64,000 nucleotides of DNA, from contig MU400652.1 in the NCBI GenBank assembly GCA_022578965.1, forward strand, positions 1 through 64,000, given 5' to 3'. Both the position numbers and the translations under genes were made by a program. Of the stretch, positions 1 to 12,700 are shown in pieces. The DNA is from Xylaria sp. FL1777. Taxonomy: Eukaryota; Ascomycota; Sordariomycetes; Xylariales; Xylariaceae. How positions within the stretch are numbered: the first letter of the stretch is position 1; every line of letters begins with the position of its first letter. The notes beneath the pieces are model-generated. The model searched no databases and was not told where the DNA came from. It worked only from the letters and a program-made list of their open reading frames with translations.

Positions 1-1320
1 AAATTTATTATAAAGCTTTAAAGCAATAAGTTTAAAACTTTTAATGTTTAATATTTTTAATATTATAAATAATTTTAATAATAAAAGTAATAATAATAAT
101 AAAAAGTTAAGTTTTTTATTTTAAGTTATTATTTTAAGTATAATAATAATAAAAATAAGCATTAAGTTTATTAATAATAATATTAATATTAATTATAATA
201 TAATTACTTATTTAAAACTTTAATTTATTATTATAATAATAATTATTATTATTGCTTTAATTATTATAGCTAATATTTATGCTAGTTTAAAAGTTATAAT
301 ACTTAATATTTAAGCTATTTTTTAAGTTAAAATAACTAGTTTACTTTATAATACTAGCATTAATATTAGTTTTTTTTTATTATTATTATTTAATTTTTTT
401 TTTATTACTGCTTTTTTTTTAATAAAAGTAGCTAATAAAAGTATTAAAATTTATTGTTTTAATATATTATTAGTTTTAAAAGTTTTTAAAATTTTTAAAT
501 TTAATTTTTAACTTTTTGTTTTTAGTAATATAACTTAAATTTAGTTTATTAGTTATTAAATAAAGTTTACTTATATAATGCTATTTAGCATTTTTATTTT
601 TTAAATATTTTTTTAATATATTTTTAAAAGTTTTTTTTATAAATTATTTATTATTTAACTTTTTATATTAATATTTGTTTTTATATGCTAAGTTTTATTA
701 ATTAAAAAGCTATTAAAATATAATAAACTTATTATATATTAATATAATAAGTTTACTTTTAAAGTCTTAATTTATAAGTAATAATAAAATCTTTAGCAAT
801 AATTTATTAAAAAAGTTTTTAAAGTACTTTTATTATTATGCATTAATAAAGGTTTTAAAGAATTAAAAATAATAAATATATTAATGCTTAGTAATTATAA
901 AAAATTAATAGCTAAAAAACTAAAACTAAATAAGTAATTAAATATAAAAAATGCATAATTATATAAACAAAAAAAAATAAAAAAAATAAAAACCCTTTTT
1001 AAATTATTATAAGTTTAATAAGCATTAAATTACCGTAAACTTAATAAGCTTTAAATTATTATAAGCTTAGTAAGCTAAGTAAATTATTACGTAACTTAGC
1101 TTTAGTTAGCAAAAAAAAGGTATAAAGTATATATAAAAGCATTAAGCCGCTTTAAAAGTCACCCCTGTGTTAATTTTATAATAAAAGCTAGCAATTATAA
1201 CGTGCTAATAACCTTAGTTTTAGCTAGAAAAGCTATTAAAAAAGACAATACAAAAGCTAAAGACTGTATATTAGTAGAAAACGCGGAAAACTAGCTATTT
1301 TGAGCTAATTTATTAAAGAA
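1..1320. repeat. AT-saturated block, probably RIP-mutated repeat relic
   Basis: The stretch is almost entirely A and T, dominated by short TTA/TAA/TTT words, and I see no coding potential in it. Composition becomes normal over about 1100-1400. Such blocks in filamentous ascomycetes are usually transposon copies destroyed by repeat-induced point mutation (C to T at CpA). No element can be recognised here, and I see no telomere repeat. Confidence 0.8.
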
Positions 1321-1393
1321 TTGGACTTTAATTAACTAGTGGTGTTAGGTAGGCAAAGTGGCCCGCAAGGGCATGGCCCGTGACTAGTGCGGT

Positions 1394-2187
1394 TAGCTTA
1401 CTATGTAGAGCTTGGGTATTAACTGAAAGACGGTTTTAAGAACCCGAAACCAGTCATTACTGCTTGTACATTCTTTGAAAAGACAAAGAGTTTCGATGAG
1501 GAAACTGACCTTGAAGCATGAGATTTGTCATAGAGCTTGAATGGCCAGTTGTCGTAGAAGTTCGGTCTCATCCTTTCCAGCGAAGAATTCACGAGAGGAC
1601 GGCTCGCTTAACATCCATATAGTTGGATATATCTCGCTTAGCTGATGAGATATTTCGTAACTAAACTGCTCCAAACAGCCAATTGTTTGTGAAGTCCCCT
1701 GTATAATCATTACAGACGAGGTTGCGCTTGTCACCCATGTTCGCAAGTTTTCAGCTTGCCATATATCTTCCGTATTATAGCTGTGTTTGAGGTTATCCCT
1801 TCTCCGAATGTCTTGGATATCTCTGCTGCGAGTTTTTTGATATTCGTGGCAGATAATAGGCGATGAAGAGTTGCTGAACGCAAGAAGTTTCGATAGACAC
1901 TCTTGATAATTAGGAGGCACAACGATATCTTCCCACGCCGTTTTGTTGGTTTGGTCTATGCATGTTTAAGAAGCCTTAGCAGATAAGCCCCAAGAAATAT
2001 AAATTAACATACTTAAGGTCCGGATCCAATCCTTGAGCTCGAGATGGTGAATGCGATCCTGATTCTCGAGAATTAGCTCGCCAACACTGCGATTTAACCC
2101 AAAGGGCGCTTGTTGAGATGATTTTGATGCAATATCAATCTGCCGCTCGACTTCCGACATCAGCACATCAAGCTCTTTAACCATCAT
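1394..2187 (-). pseudogene. Truncated STAND/NLR-type signalling protein relic
   Basis: Exon 1 begins at the ATG at 2187. A GTATGT...CATAG intron (about 1990 to 1931) joins it in frame to a second exon that reads to a TGA at 1528-1530. The translation resembles the region just before the P-loop in large fungal STAND proteins: a segment of the type LRTWVTSATSSVMIIQGTS, then LLRQLAIQAL. Reading on past the TGA in the same frame gives another expected segment (a DWF...IPKLYIV pattern) until a stop at 1394-1396. The TGA therefore looks like a premature stop, consistent with CGA to TGA. The ATPase core and repeat domains would have lain inside the AT-rich block and are gone. Family assignment is from memory of the motif order. 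Confidence 0.55.
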
Positions 2188-2500
2188 GGTGCCGCTGGTT
2201 GAAGCTAATTGCCCATATCCGTCGAGGCGAAATGTTTTATGGTATGGTAGGAAACCTGACGTTGGGGTAGCCAGGGCTGAGTTGTACTAAGCCTCCTCGA
2301 AGTACCAAGCCACACACCGCCTTAAAATGCTCATCCAAGAGATGGTGTGGCCCCCGCACTATACAGAAAGTTGGCAGACATCGAGACCCTGGCACAAACA
2401 AAACTACCTAAGGTAGCTGAATTTTCCAACAAACGCCAGTAGCCTCTTCGACTCTCCGACTAAACACCGTAGGAGGTGTCTTTTTGTACGTCGGAACCGG

Positions 2501-3352
2501 ATGTACACTCTGAAGAAAAGAAAAGCGTTAGGCGGTGCTGGGCCTGCTTATCAGCGTCAGAGTCCAGGCGCCGTAACAGATATTCAAAGCAATACCTCCT
2601 CGCCCTATAATACTCGACGAAGCGGTCCCCAAAGTTCTAACATTCCGCAAAGATCTGTGAAGCATGCGGCTGATTTGAGAAATCTGGAATACAAGACTAT
2701 TTCAAAGAACAATACTGCAAACGAAAATTCACGGAGATCTGCCTCGTTCGCATACTTAGGTTCCAAATTGACGAATTGCCATGATAAGAGCCCGAAGTTG
2801 AACCCCTTTCAAGCGACGGATAACATGCGAACCGAGAATAAGATAACAATAACATCGCCTAAACCGCCAGACGGTGCCATACAAGATCAGCCGTACTTAG
2901 AGGCATACGAACGAGCTCTGCAAGATGTTGCGCACCGTCTCCACAATCATCACAATCATGAGGTCTCTAAGATATTGGGTGTGAGATAACCTTTTTCTCC
3001 TTATTAATTATTGTTGTGTCGTTGATCTCTCATCTTGTGACGCTGACGCGTTTCAACCGATCAGTCGTTTTCTGAGTCTCCCGCCGCTCCGCTTGCAACA
3101 ACCAAAAAAGATGATCTAACGACATTGGTATCTAACAAGTCCCAGGAGATGTTTCGGGGGCGTGGTCCCATTAAGATACCAATAAAATTCGCCCCACCTA
3201 GCGGCCACATATCACCTGCAAGTAGCGATGCGAATCAAGATAGCAAACGGGATTCCACCTCTTCTCTTGTTTCCGATACAATACAACCTCATCTCAATTA
3301 TGACACATCAGCCTTATCCATCCCCCGACGAGATAATGATGCCTCTGGATGA
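2501..3352 (+). CDS. Hypothetical protein, two exons
   Basis: I do not recognise this protein. Exon 1 (2501-2980) ends at a GTGAGA donor. The intron (2981-3064) contains a CTGAC branch-like site and ends in CAG, and exon 2 (3065-3352) continues in phase 0, giving about 255 residues. The product is polar, rich in Ser, Pro, Asn and Lys, and looks largely disordered. It has a basic N-terminus (MYTLKKRKALGG), a His/Asn cluster (HNHHNHE) just before the splice junction, and no membrane segment. The clean in-frame splice supports a real gene. It is flanked by the STAND relic and a long gene-free stretch, which gives no clue to function. Confidence 0.45.
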
Positions 3353-4449
3353 TACGAAATCTAACGGGAATAATCTTTCGCAATCAGTACGGGGAGCGAA
3401 GTCAAGGGTGCCTAGGCCAGCTGATCGGGATTCGCTACAGCTCCTGTGTTCTTCCTCAACAATTTATCAGAGGCCCCTGAAACGAATTTGGGGTCTAAAC
3501 GCGACCGGTAACATGGACGATCGCCACCAGCCGAGAATTGCTCGTGATCGATATACTAGATGATTGTTGGAATAAGTGGATACAGTACACTCCATACCCT
3601 TTGGGCTATATATATCACCTATCCCCTCTGACCTTTAGGTCACCTTCCTTACTTCTAGCTATCTTGAATACACTACTTTACCTGCTATATCGTACCCTTC
3701 TCTATACCTCTGACAATGATGTTTATATATTCATCCCACTATTGAGGCGACCTTCTTTGGCTACCACGTAGCTAGTTTACCCTCCATCCTCATATAGGGT
3801 CATCGAGACGGGCGCGGTACCACCTAACACAATGTATCAATGCCACTGGGAGCTGCAAGTTGTCGCAATAGCCGTTCATTGACTATATCAGTCCAGGAAA
3901 CTGACGAGTAATTTGAAGACTGGAGTTAGAAAGTCGATAGTCAAACAATGTTCGCCGCTTCTTTATCTTATTTGATTTCGCGTCATAAGAGTAAAGCCTA
4001 ATGTTTGGCTGTGTGTAGTTGTCACGCAAAACGACGCCGTTATTACGTTTAGTGCAACAACGGCGGCAGTAGTCTTTAAGAATATTTACTCTGTGTCCTA
4101 AAGCTTATGGTCTTGTGGAATTATGGAAGCGGCACAGACGGTAGAGTGGCTTCATAGTATGCTAATGATCAGAGAGAGAGGAAAGTGAAAGGAGTGCGTC
4201 ACGCTGGTTCCGGTGTTGACAAGTACCTAAGTATGTATATCGTATAGTCAGGGGCCAGTAGGTAGGCACAGACAGTACCTAGAGGACAGCCTATTCTGGA
4301 GCTATTGTCATTTTTAACTATGCCTATGTGGCTTAACTACTTGCGTCCTAATCATGGCAATCATTGTCACCATAATTATTTCTCAAATATGTTGGTCACT
4401 TCGCATCCCATGCACATTTAACATATCGTTGAAACTTCTATGGCGCTAA
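3353..4449. other. Intergenic, no gene seen
   Basis: No convincing coding region is present. Short open frames near 3540-3770 have low-complexity composition and no splice support. A hairpin-like motif around 4025-4070 (AAAACGACGCCGTT followed by CAACAACGG) is shared with 43470-43510 and may be a small transposon remnant. Confidence 0.5.
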
Positions 4450-6165
4450 CTAGCAAATTTCGCGTTCCTTAGTGAGAGTCTTCATCCCACCTAAGTCCAT
4501 TGTGCCAATAATAAATTGGCCACGTATGAATTCAAAGTCCCGAGGAGTCAGGCCATCAAATTCGAAGTCAAAACGATTCACTAAGGAAGCAATAGTGATG
4601 TAAAGTTCTGCCCATGTAAGGCTAAGGCAGGGTGGTCAGCTACGCTTCATATTATCCGATGTTGTCACGGTACTCACTTCATTCCTAAACATATCCTTGC
4701 TCCCCTTGAGAACGGAGCAAACACTTTATCTGCTCTATGTAAGTTATCGGTGTCGAGCCATCGGTCTGGGATGAATTCCGTCGGCCTTGGATACATAGTG
4801 GGATCCATATGCATAAACAACGTTGTCATTCCTACAGGTGTTCCACGAGGGATGACCCAATTGTCGTAATGCAGATCATCTTGTGGCGAAATGCGGGCCA
4901 TGCGAGTACCGATAGCAGGGCTTAGCCGTAGGCCTTCTGTAATGATTGCAGTCAAATATTTTTGCTGTTCAAGAGCGGATATGGTAGGTCGATTGCCTGA
5001 TAACCAGCCCTCATTCTGCATAGTGGCAGCTAACTCGTTCCTCAGTCGGCTGAGGATTCCAGGATTACTGTATATATGGAAAATAATCAGACGCATTGTA
5101 TGTGCGGTCGTGTCTTGTGCTGCACCTGCGATAGTGCTGATCTCTTCGAAGACACGATCGGGGTTCTTCTCGATGGGCGGTAGATTGGACTCAAGAATAT
5201 CATGGATAAGAGAGCGCGGTTTCTCACTATCAAGATCGAGGTATGGTTGGGACATAATGTTCGTCACAGTCTTCCTCATGTCCTGTCTCAAGTTAGACTC
5301 AACGCCGATAAGCCGCGGTTATATACAAATAAATTGCGCGGATAATTGAATAGTGACTATACTTTCAAGTATGCGAAGAATGCTTTGACGCCTGCGTCCC
5401 CGATTCCTTCAACCCAAGAAAGGGGTAGTCGTCCCATCATGGCATTGAACCACCGGAGATGTTTATTTAGTATCCAGACACTACCCGAGCTCTGGGCAAA
5501 CGTTGATAACTTGTAGTCAAAGTCTGGATGGTCGAGACTATTGTGACACTCGCCGAGAATAAATCTGGCAGCTACATCTCTAGTGAAAGCACTGATGGCA
5601 TGCCCGAGCATAATGGATGAGCCTGAACACTCCGCAATCCTATTGCACAGTGTGTCCACGGTGTCGTAAATGACTTGCTGTTTGTTGGCAACGTTTGCCT
5701 TAGAAAAGAAGGGCCCAACAGCAGCACGACGTTGCCGATGCGCCTCATGCCCGGTTGTGCAGATAGTTGATGTCTTTACATTGAAAGCATCGTACGCCCA
5801 GTCATATTTGTCGAGACGCTTCTCGTGACTGTAAAGCTGGTCGAAGAATGTAGGATCGTTGATGTGTAATTCATAGGGGCTAATCCGTACAATTGGTCTT
5901 ATGTTTTCTAGTTAGTGCATCGTGTGTACATTAGGGATGGGTGAAGAATACCATAAAGCCGATGCATTTCAGCTATCTTGAATGTGTACTGGCCGGAGCA
6001 GACAACGTCATAGTAGGCCTCGTAGTACCGCGTGATGGCTGCCAATTTGGGCCCAGGGAATTTTGCTAGTGGATGGAGTAAAATTCTATAGATAACTAGA
6101 CCGGGCACGAAGAGCGCGATGGCCAAGGCGATGTGCTCCCAAACCATATGGGCGTCTTGAGCCAT
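4450..6165 (-). CDS. Cytochrome P450 monooxygenase (trichodiene oxygenase-like clan)
   Basis: This is a haem-thiolate monooxygenase, anchored to the ER by an N-terminal membrane segment (about residues 8-25). Four exons fit well: 6165-5952, 5907-5363, 5282-4678 and 4621-4450, together 511 codons, the usual P450 length. The order is as expected: a proline-rich hinge HPLAKFPGPKLAA, C-helix region GHEAHRQRRAA, I-helix AGAAQDTT, K-helix ExxR in EGLRL, the meander FIPDRW, and the haem-binding loop FSRGARICLG with its Cys ligand. The hinge and the PIVRISPYELHI stretch resemble secondary-metabolism P450s such as trichodiene oxygenase. The substrate is unknown, and no terpene or polyketide synthase lies nearby, so this does not look like a biosynthetic cluster. 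No key residue is missing. Intron 1 is short (44 bp) and its acceptor is the least certain boundary. Confidence 0.9.
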
Positions 6166-6416
6166 CGTTAGCGTTGGTAGTCAAGTAACCGAAGCAAAGG
6201 AAAAAGGCAAAAGTTAGAGGATAAACATTAGAAGCGGCTCTGGCTTGAAATCATAAAACATTTAATCCTAAATGCTTTTATCTCATCTATCTATTGTGTT
6301 TATACATTATCAATAATTTCGTGAAAGAAAAAAAACGAGATTCATTAAACCTTAGTTATTACCCCAGTATCGGCAAGCCCGGATACATTACACCCCTAAC
6401 AATTGCTCTCTTCCAT

Positions 6417-7344
6417 CTACTCTTGTGTTGCCTTGAAGTCATATACCAAGCATCCAGCCTGTATACTTCCCCCAACGCCCGTGTTGTCACACTTTGCCCA
6501 ATTATCTATAAGCAGATCTTGGCAAAACGTGCTTCCAGGATCGTCCAGTTCCAACGGGTTAGCTGGATAGACTTCATCAGTGCCAGGGTAGTCCAGCACG
6601 CAGCCATCTTTCCAGTAGATGTTCATCTGCACGGGCTGCTGTTTGTCGTAGGCGGGGAAAACAATATTGGTCGATGGATCGCCGCGCTTGATAGGTGTGA
6701 TGCCAGTTCCCGCACAGGTAAGGCCTGATATGTATCTCAGGTGGCGGGGGTGGATATCGTCATGAGGGCCAAAGTCGTCGGCGCCGTAGCATTGTCGTTC
6801 CTGTGTCTCGCGAGGCGTGGTCGGCGTGATCATGTAGTCGAAGATACCGCAACCGACGTCTAGGGAACCACCCCCTTGCATGAACTGGTCCTGTCCTGCA
6901 TGTTTATATTGAGTGAGTTGGCCTCTCTATGCAAATGCCCATTTATATTTTAAGAAACGAGTATGAATTCTCACCATCCGTGTATCTGCAGGTGCTTGAG
7001 ATTTGAGAAAAGGCATCCGCGCATTCTTTCACGCACTTATTGTCCCCACCGGACGGATGGAAGCTGAGGTCGATGTTATAGTGCATATCAGGGTCGAAAC
7101 TCTCGGCCGACTGTTGCAACTGGTCTTTCCTGTTGCCATTCGCGTCGACTGTCATTGTCAACTCCGTCCCCGCCACCCACTCGCTACAGAACTCGTGGTA
7201 AACATTGCTCTGTGTTGCGTCAAAAAGATTCAACGGAAGGACGCTGAGATTGCTCATTCCCCCTTGAAATGAAGGGGAGAAGCAATTTGCAAGAGTGCCC
7301 ATTTTCAAGAAGTAATAATGCAAAATTAAGAAAAGAATTATCAA
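6417..7344 (-). CDS. Cysteine-rich, probably secreted hypothetical protein
   Basis: Two exons join cleanly: the first reads from 7344 to a GTGAGA donor after TDG near 6965, the second from about 6900 to the stop at 6417. The product is about 280 residues with at least a dozen cysteines spread along it, for example CVKEC, a DVGCGIFDY segment and CQDLL. The first residues (MIILFLILHYYFLKM) are hydrophobic and could be a signal peptide. The even cysteine spacing and lack of internal membrane segments suggest an extracellular disulphide-bonded domain, resembling C-terminal modules of larger secreted fungal proteins. It could therefore be a fragment whose N-terminal part is missing; the sequence just upstream shows no further exon. 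It lies in tandem behind the P450. Function is unknown. Confidence 0.5.
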
Positions 7345-8518
7345 AAAAGCAATAGAAGGACATAATCAGTTTATATACTAGGCCCCTCAGCTTCCAGAAG
7401 ATAAAACTCTGCCCCTTAGCAATATAACGCTTAGCAAAGCTATCCCTTCCACCGGGTTCGGTCCCTAACCCTCGGGTCTATTCACCCCACAAACAAGCAA
7501 ACAAGCCGAAAGCCAAATCCAGACAGGGCCGTCGCCTGTAGCTCTCACATAGCGTTAAATACGGGCAATATACTGAAAAGGAATAAGGACGCCTTAATGG
7601 TTGACTTCCTGCCCCGTAGAAAAGGAGACAAGCTACATCCTATGCTTCTAAGTACAACTGAATAATTATTATACGAGGGATGAGATCATCAAATAGAACA
7701 TAATTTAATCAACTAGGTAGTAAAGACTGTTCTCCATCTGACTAAAGTCGAACCCATCGCAAGAAAGTAAAAGAACAAGACTTACACGAGGGAGATATTT
7801 AGGGCAGCATGACTAAGCCCAATTAGCCACTCAGGGGCTAGTGTGCCTCAGCTAGATAACTACACTGCTCTACTTCAATACACACATAGCTGTCGCCATA
7901 GTCTAACCGAACGTACACGATTATTGTAGCTAAAGGTACCAAGTTGTATAAGAATATATAGAATGTCTATTTACTTCAGAAGCATACATGTCACATGAGG
8001 ATTTCAAACAATATTAATAACCACTCAAATAGAGTTATCTGAAGACGTTAAAATATGAAAATCAATTCAGAGTACCAAGCTGCTAGCAGCTGAGCGTCGA
8101 ACCAACAAGTGTTCATCTAAAGGAAGGAGTGGCATATTCGTAAACTACTCCTGCGTAACAAGAGCTTAAAAGCAACCATTCATAACACAAACCTCCGTCC
8201 CTTTCCCTTCTCAACAAAAGAAAAAGAAAGTGTTACAAGCTTTACTAAAAGAGAAAGAAAAGAAAGACATGGTTCCGACGAGAAGCATCTTTCATGGAAC
8301 CTGAACGAGACAGCGGAACTAGATCGGTAAGCCAGGGCCCCGTAAGAGCATAGATATGTATGTAAGGAGGCTTACAAGATAAACAGAAGGAGTAAAGTTC
8401 CCCCATAAAATCTTCGTAGCCTCCGAGTCCATAATCACTCGTCAAACGTGATGGTCTGCTGGTAGTTCCCAGAGCTGGAAGATTGCTGAGTCTCGTTGTC
8501 CCTGGGGCATTTACCGCA
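7345..8518. other. Intergenic, no gene seen
   Basis: AT-leaning sequence with no open frame that shows domain-like composition or matching splice sites. A short open frame on the minus strand at about 8245-8445 has no recognisable features. Confidence 0.5.
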
Positions 8519-8772
8519 TCAGCATAAGTCCGAAAGGTTGGAAGCGTTTAATACGTACTGCCAGAATTGGGCTCCAATGCCGGCCATGTCGGCCTCCTGA
8601 TTCTTCTTGGCCTTCTTGTGAGAAGAAGACTTGGACTTCTTCGACTTGTGCTTGGATTTTTTCACGTCTCGTGAGACGGGGGCACTGGAGGAAGCGGCGG
8701 CTTTTTCTTCGCGTTAGTACTTAGAGCTGACTAAGGCCTGTGTTAAAGAAGGTACAAACCTGTCTTGCCCAT
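8519..8772 (-). CDS. Small lysine-rich protein, two exons
   Basis: A tiny first exon (8772-8760) is followed by a 53-bp intron (8759-8707) that starts with GT, contains a perfect TACTAAC branch site and ends in AG. The second exon runs 8706-8519. The product is 66 residues: a Ser/Ala stretch, a strongly basic tract (KKSKHKSKKSKSSSHKKAKK) and a C-terminal tail with FWQYVL. The basic tract resembles nuclear or nucleolar targeting sequences. The branch point lies only about 7 nt from the acceptor, which is short, so another 3' splice site is possible. I do not recognise the family. Confidence 0.4.
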
Positions 8773-9734
8773 TGTTGGTTATGTGAGGGCTGGATCGTTG
8801 GAAGTTTGGGATAGGTTACTGGTAGGGTTCTTAGCCTCGTTGTCCTTAGCTTGATGAAGTAGTTTGGTTTTTCTCTTTTCCTATTACACCTGTCGGGTTG
8901 GCTGGGAGGCTGATAGCAATTAAATACTTTTCCACTTGCCATAGAATACATATCGTTGTCCTTACAGAGCAGGATGTAACACAAGTATCATATCTCAAGT
9001 GTTTCTGACCTGAATTTCTGATTTTGGTTTCTTCCAATCATAAGACCTAGAATTGTGTTGAAAGTCGCCATGATGAGTACCGAACCTTGCAGAGTTTGAG
9101 GCAAGGCTGTTCAGAATTATGGTTTTGGAAACGTGTAATCAGGCGAGACGCTTGCGTGGAAGTGTAGGTATAGCCTAGCCTGTAACTCTGCCAGAACAAG
9201 CCATCTTCAAATTCCGATTTCGGTGTTGTTCAATCATCACACGAGTATTCAAGATGACCGGGCCGCGAAGTGCTGGACGTTAAGGAATCCATGCATTAAG
9301 AATATGGATTTATCCAATCATAGTAAAGGTGGTCACATCCGCAATACATAATAAGGCTTCGCGCCGGCCCAGCCATCTCAGACTAGGCTCCCTCTATGCA
9401 TTCCGATTTGGGCTTGTCCAATCGGGCGCGACGAAAAGTTGATAACATGCATGACAACTGCGTTGTGACTTTAGTACCAGCTAATCATATCGCCATGAAA
9501 AACGTGGTTGTGCAAGTGGCCAGCCCCCAACGTACCATTTTTAGAACCTCCGATTACTTAAAAGCTTCAATTTTCCCCTCATCATCAAACGCAACCATCT
9601 CAGCCTTCAGGTGTACAGCCAAAAGCACAATTCTGTAAAGACAGGCCATTTACGCTTTTTTCTATGTGGTTACAGCTGTAACCATAGTAGTACTGGTCTT
9701 CCTCCTTTCAGTGTCTCATCTCTATACTGCAGCT
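8773..9734. promoter_or_regulatory. Intergenic region with repeated CCAAT boxes
   Basis: No gene is seen. Loosely repeated units around 9005-9045, 9205-9235, 9300-9325 and 9398-9430 share a pattern of ATTCCGATTT or similar followed by a (T)CCAAT or near-match. CCAAT is the binding site of the fungal HAP/CBF complex. The region lies between the small Lys-rich gene and the Clr5-ankyrin gene, which diverge, so a shared upstream region is plausible. The units may instead be remnants of a degenerate tandem repeat. Confidence 0.35.
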
Positions 9735-12700
9735 ATGCCGTCCGACGACTGGGAACAACACAGAGAACTCATCCAAAACCTGTACATAAAGGAGAAAAAA
9801 CCCCTAATAGATGTCATCTCCTGTATGAAACGGAATCACAATTTTGCCAAGACGTAAGCTAAACTTTACTTTTTTGCCTGATATGCTAACCTCCCTATAG
9901 AAAGAGCCAGTACCACTACCAATTCCAGAAATGGGGCATGAGGAAATATGTGAAAAAAGAGGATTGGAAGTATCTCGACAGTCAACTTAAAAGGAGAGCA
10001 GGAAAACAGACTGAGGTGACTCGATTTGGGATGCTTATCTCTCCGGAAAGAGTGCGTAAGGAAACGCAGCGTTACAGGTCTATCCCCACTGCCAACCAAT
10101 TTGGAAATAATGGTGCGTTTCAAGAAAGTAGATATTCGAATGTTATATTAAAATCATCTAGTACCTAGTCCTAAGACACCTGATGGGATCGTTGTTCGAG
10201 CCCAGACCCCCATCATCATTGAAGATATCACGTGGCCGCCTCTGCCCTGGTTCGACTTCAAGAATACGGTGTTGCGCAGTGAGTTATAATAATTTTCTTG
10301 GCTAAGTATATATACTAACCTATGATCAGCATTGCGAGATCCTTGTGGTCTTCTAAGAACAACTTTTACTACGTTTGGCTCTGAACTATTCATTTTCAAG
10401 TATGAGGGGCAATCCTCCTCCGTTTCTCTATATGAGATTTCGAGAAACCCTGTCGAGTTTTCCAAAACAGTTCTTCAACTTACAAATTCAATTCCGGACG
10501 ACAATATAAACCCATTTGAACGACAGGGGGCTCAGGATTTAGCACGGAAAGACTCGTCTTTATCAATCCCTACAGAAGTCCTGAAACTCATCTTCTTTCG
10601 CCTCTCAAACAACATGTTCTTTCTTGGCAAGGGGAACATAGACGAATACCAGCTACAAGCCCATGACCAATTCGTGCTTCATTTTGTTGAAGCAGTTTCG
10701 CGCACGAATCCGGACATGTTATCACAAACTCTTCGTGGCCACTGCATAACGACGGAGGCTATTCAAAAAGCAATATACGGATCTGCAATTCGAGAGAAAC
10801 ATTACACAATACTATCACAACTTCTAGCTTCAGACATTGACCCTAATCTTCCAACATTTTCTTTCACGCATTTTGGAACAAAGAGAATTATAAAGCGTGG
10901 AATGCTACATTTGTCGCATGGAGAGGAGGAATACGTACATCCTTGGAAATTACCATGGACCGGTATGAAGGAAGCAGCCTATATGTGCGATACCCGCCTT
11001 GGGAGGATGTTGTTGAATGCTAAAGCACATCTCGGCGATGACTTTCACATTATTCTACAAATAATCGGCTATAGGATTGGTTCTACCGAGAACTCTGGCT
11101 CGACCCTGGAATTTATGCAACTACTTGCTGAATATGGAGTATTAGACGATCATTCAGCGTTGTTTTATCCATGTCAATGTTCAAGGTTAATATTGCTAAT
11201 TGCGATTTCTATCGCTGAGTCTGACAACCACACGGCGGAATTTCTCATTGAAAAAGAAGCCAGCATGTGGCAATCTCAGTATTCCGAATATCAATGTTGC
11301 AGTTGCTCCAACAGCGAGTTCCTGCGTGGGTTTGAAGGCATTGTAATAGGTTATAGGCCTTTACATGTTGCCATTGTTTCGGGAAACGAGGAATGGATCA
11401 GACGACTACTCCTCCCAGTCATCTCAGACCATACGCAGGTCCCTGTGCATGTTATCCAGGAAGCTCTTCTCATTTCATGCTTAGCAGGAGACGTAGATAC
11501 AGCGTCGAAAATTTTGAACCGACACCCCAGCGTCGTAGCAAGTAATGTGCGGTCGATGGAAATAAAGCCTTTGGCCGCAACAGCTTGGAACAGAGAAAAC
11601 ACAACCATTGCTCGGAGACTACTGGAACTAGGCGCTGACATCGGACCGACACGAAACGCTGGGATCAAGGAGACACCGATACCTGCCCCAATACACGTTG
11701 CAGCGTATCACGGGAATACAGGCCTGGTGCAGCAGCTATTAGCTCAGGGGGTAGATTGCAATGTGAAGTTCTGTTTTCCCTTCTACGAATCTACGAATTC
11801 TGTATTGGATCTTCTGAACCTTGAAACCGCCCTTCAGTTTGCCTTGAAAGGCGAGCGCGTTGAGATAGTGAAGCTCCTCCTACCCCACTCAAAGCTCGTG
11901 GGTGGGGAATTGATTCTGGCCATCCGTCTGCGTGACGACTCCCTCATTTCGGAATTTGTTTCAAGGGGGGTAGATATTAATCGTTTGGATCGGTACGGTG
12001 AAGAAATCCTAGAAGCTGCCGTGGAAACTGGAAATAAGGCAATTATCTCCTTCTACTTTTCCGAGGGAGGGAGCTACACATCTGAGGCTCTGTGGAAGGC
12101 TACAGAGGCCGCCATTGAGTCGGAAGATCATTCCATTGTTCGACTATTAGCCAGTCATCGACCTGCTAGCAAGATCGACCAGTTTGAGGCATCGTCACTC
12201 GCCTTATCCATAAAGAGACGTGAATGGGACCTTGTATTCTTTCTTTTACAAGACCCTTTTATTTCAGGTCCCGTTATACCAGAATATGTCGACGACGAAC
12301 TCTGGTTCCTGACGCCACTTTGGGCGGCCTTTATGTCTGAGAACCAGTCTGTCGTCGATGTAATGGTTCAACGAGGATACGTACCTCAATGGTGTGATAT
12401 GAGGCGGTTGATGGAAGTCGCTAACGAACCAATCCGCCAAGCATTTTGGCGTCGCTTCCCCCTAGAAACCATGGACCTTCCGTGCCGTAGGGCGCTTCTC
12501 CTCCACGCCATTAAATCAGGAAATACGCAAAAAGTGCGCGAGTACATAAAACTCGTCGGTTGCTTGGATTTTCCTTGTCGCCCCTACATGGAAACCGGGT
12601 ATCGCAAGGAACAATGCCCTCTACATCTAGCTATACTCACTGGCAATACTGAACTGGTTCGTCTCCTTCTCCTTGCTGGAGCCGACGTGGAATTTGTAGA

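Noticed and set aside
1..1320. Possible mitochondrial DNA or centromere sequence
   Set aside because: No mitochondrial gene or tRNA is visible, and the block grades into nuclear-type pseudogene sequence; a RIP-mutated relic is simpler.
3538..3771. 77-codon frame rich in Leu and Tyr
   Set aside because: Hydrophobic by chance in T/A-rich sequence; no start context or homology that I recognise.
4450..7344. Secondary-metabolite gene cluster around the first P450
   Set aside because: No synthase, transporter or pathway regulator lies nearby; the neighbour is an unrelated Cys-rich protein.
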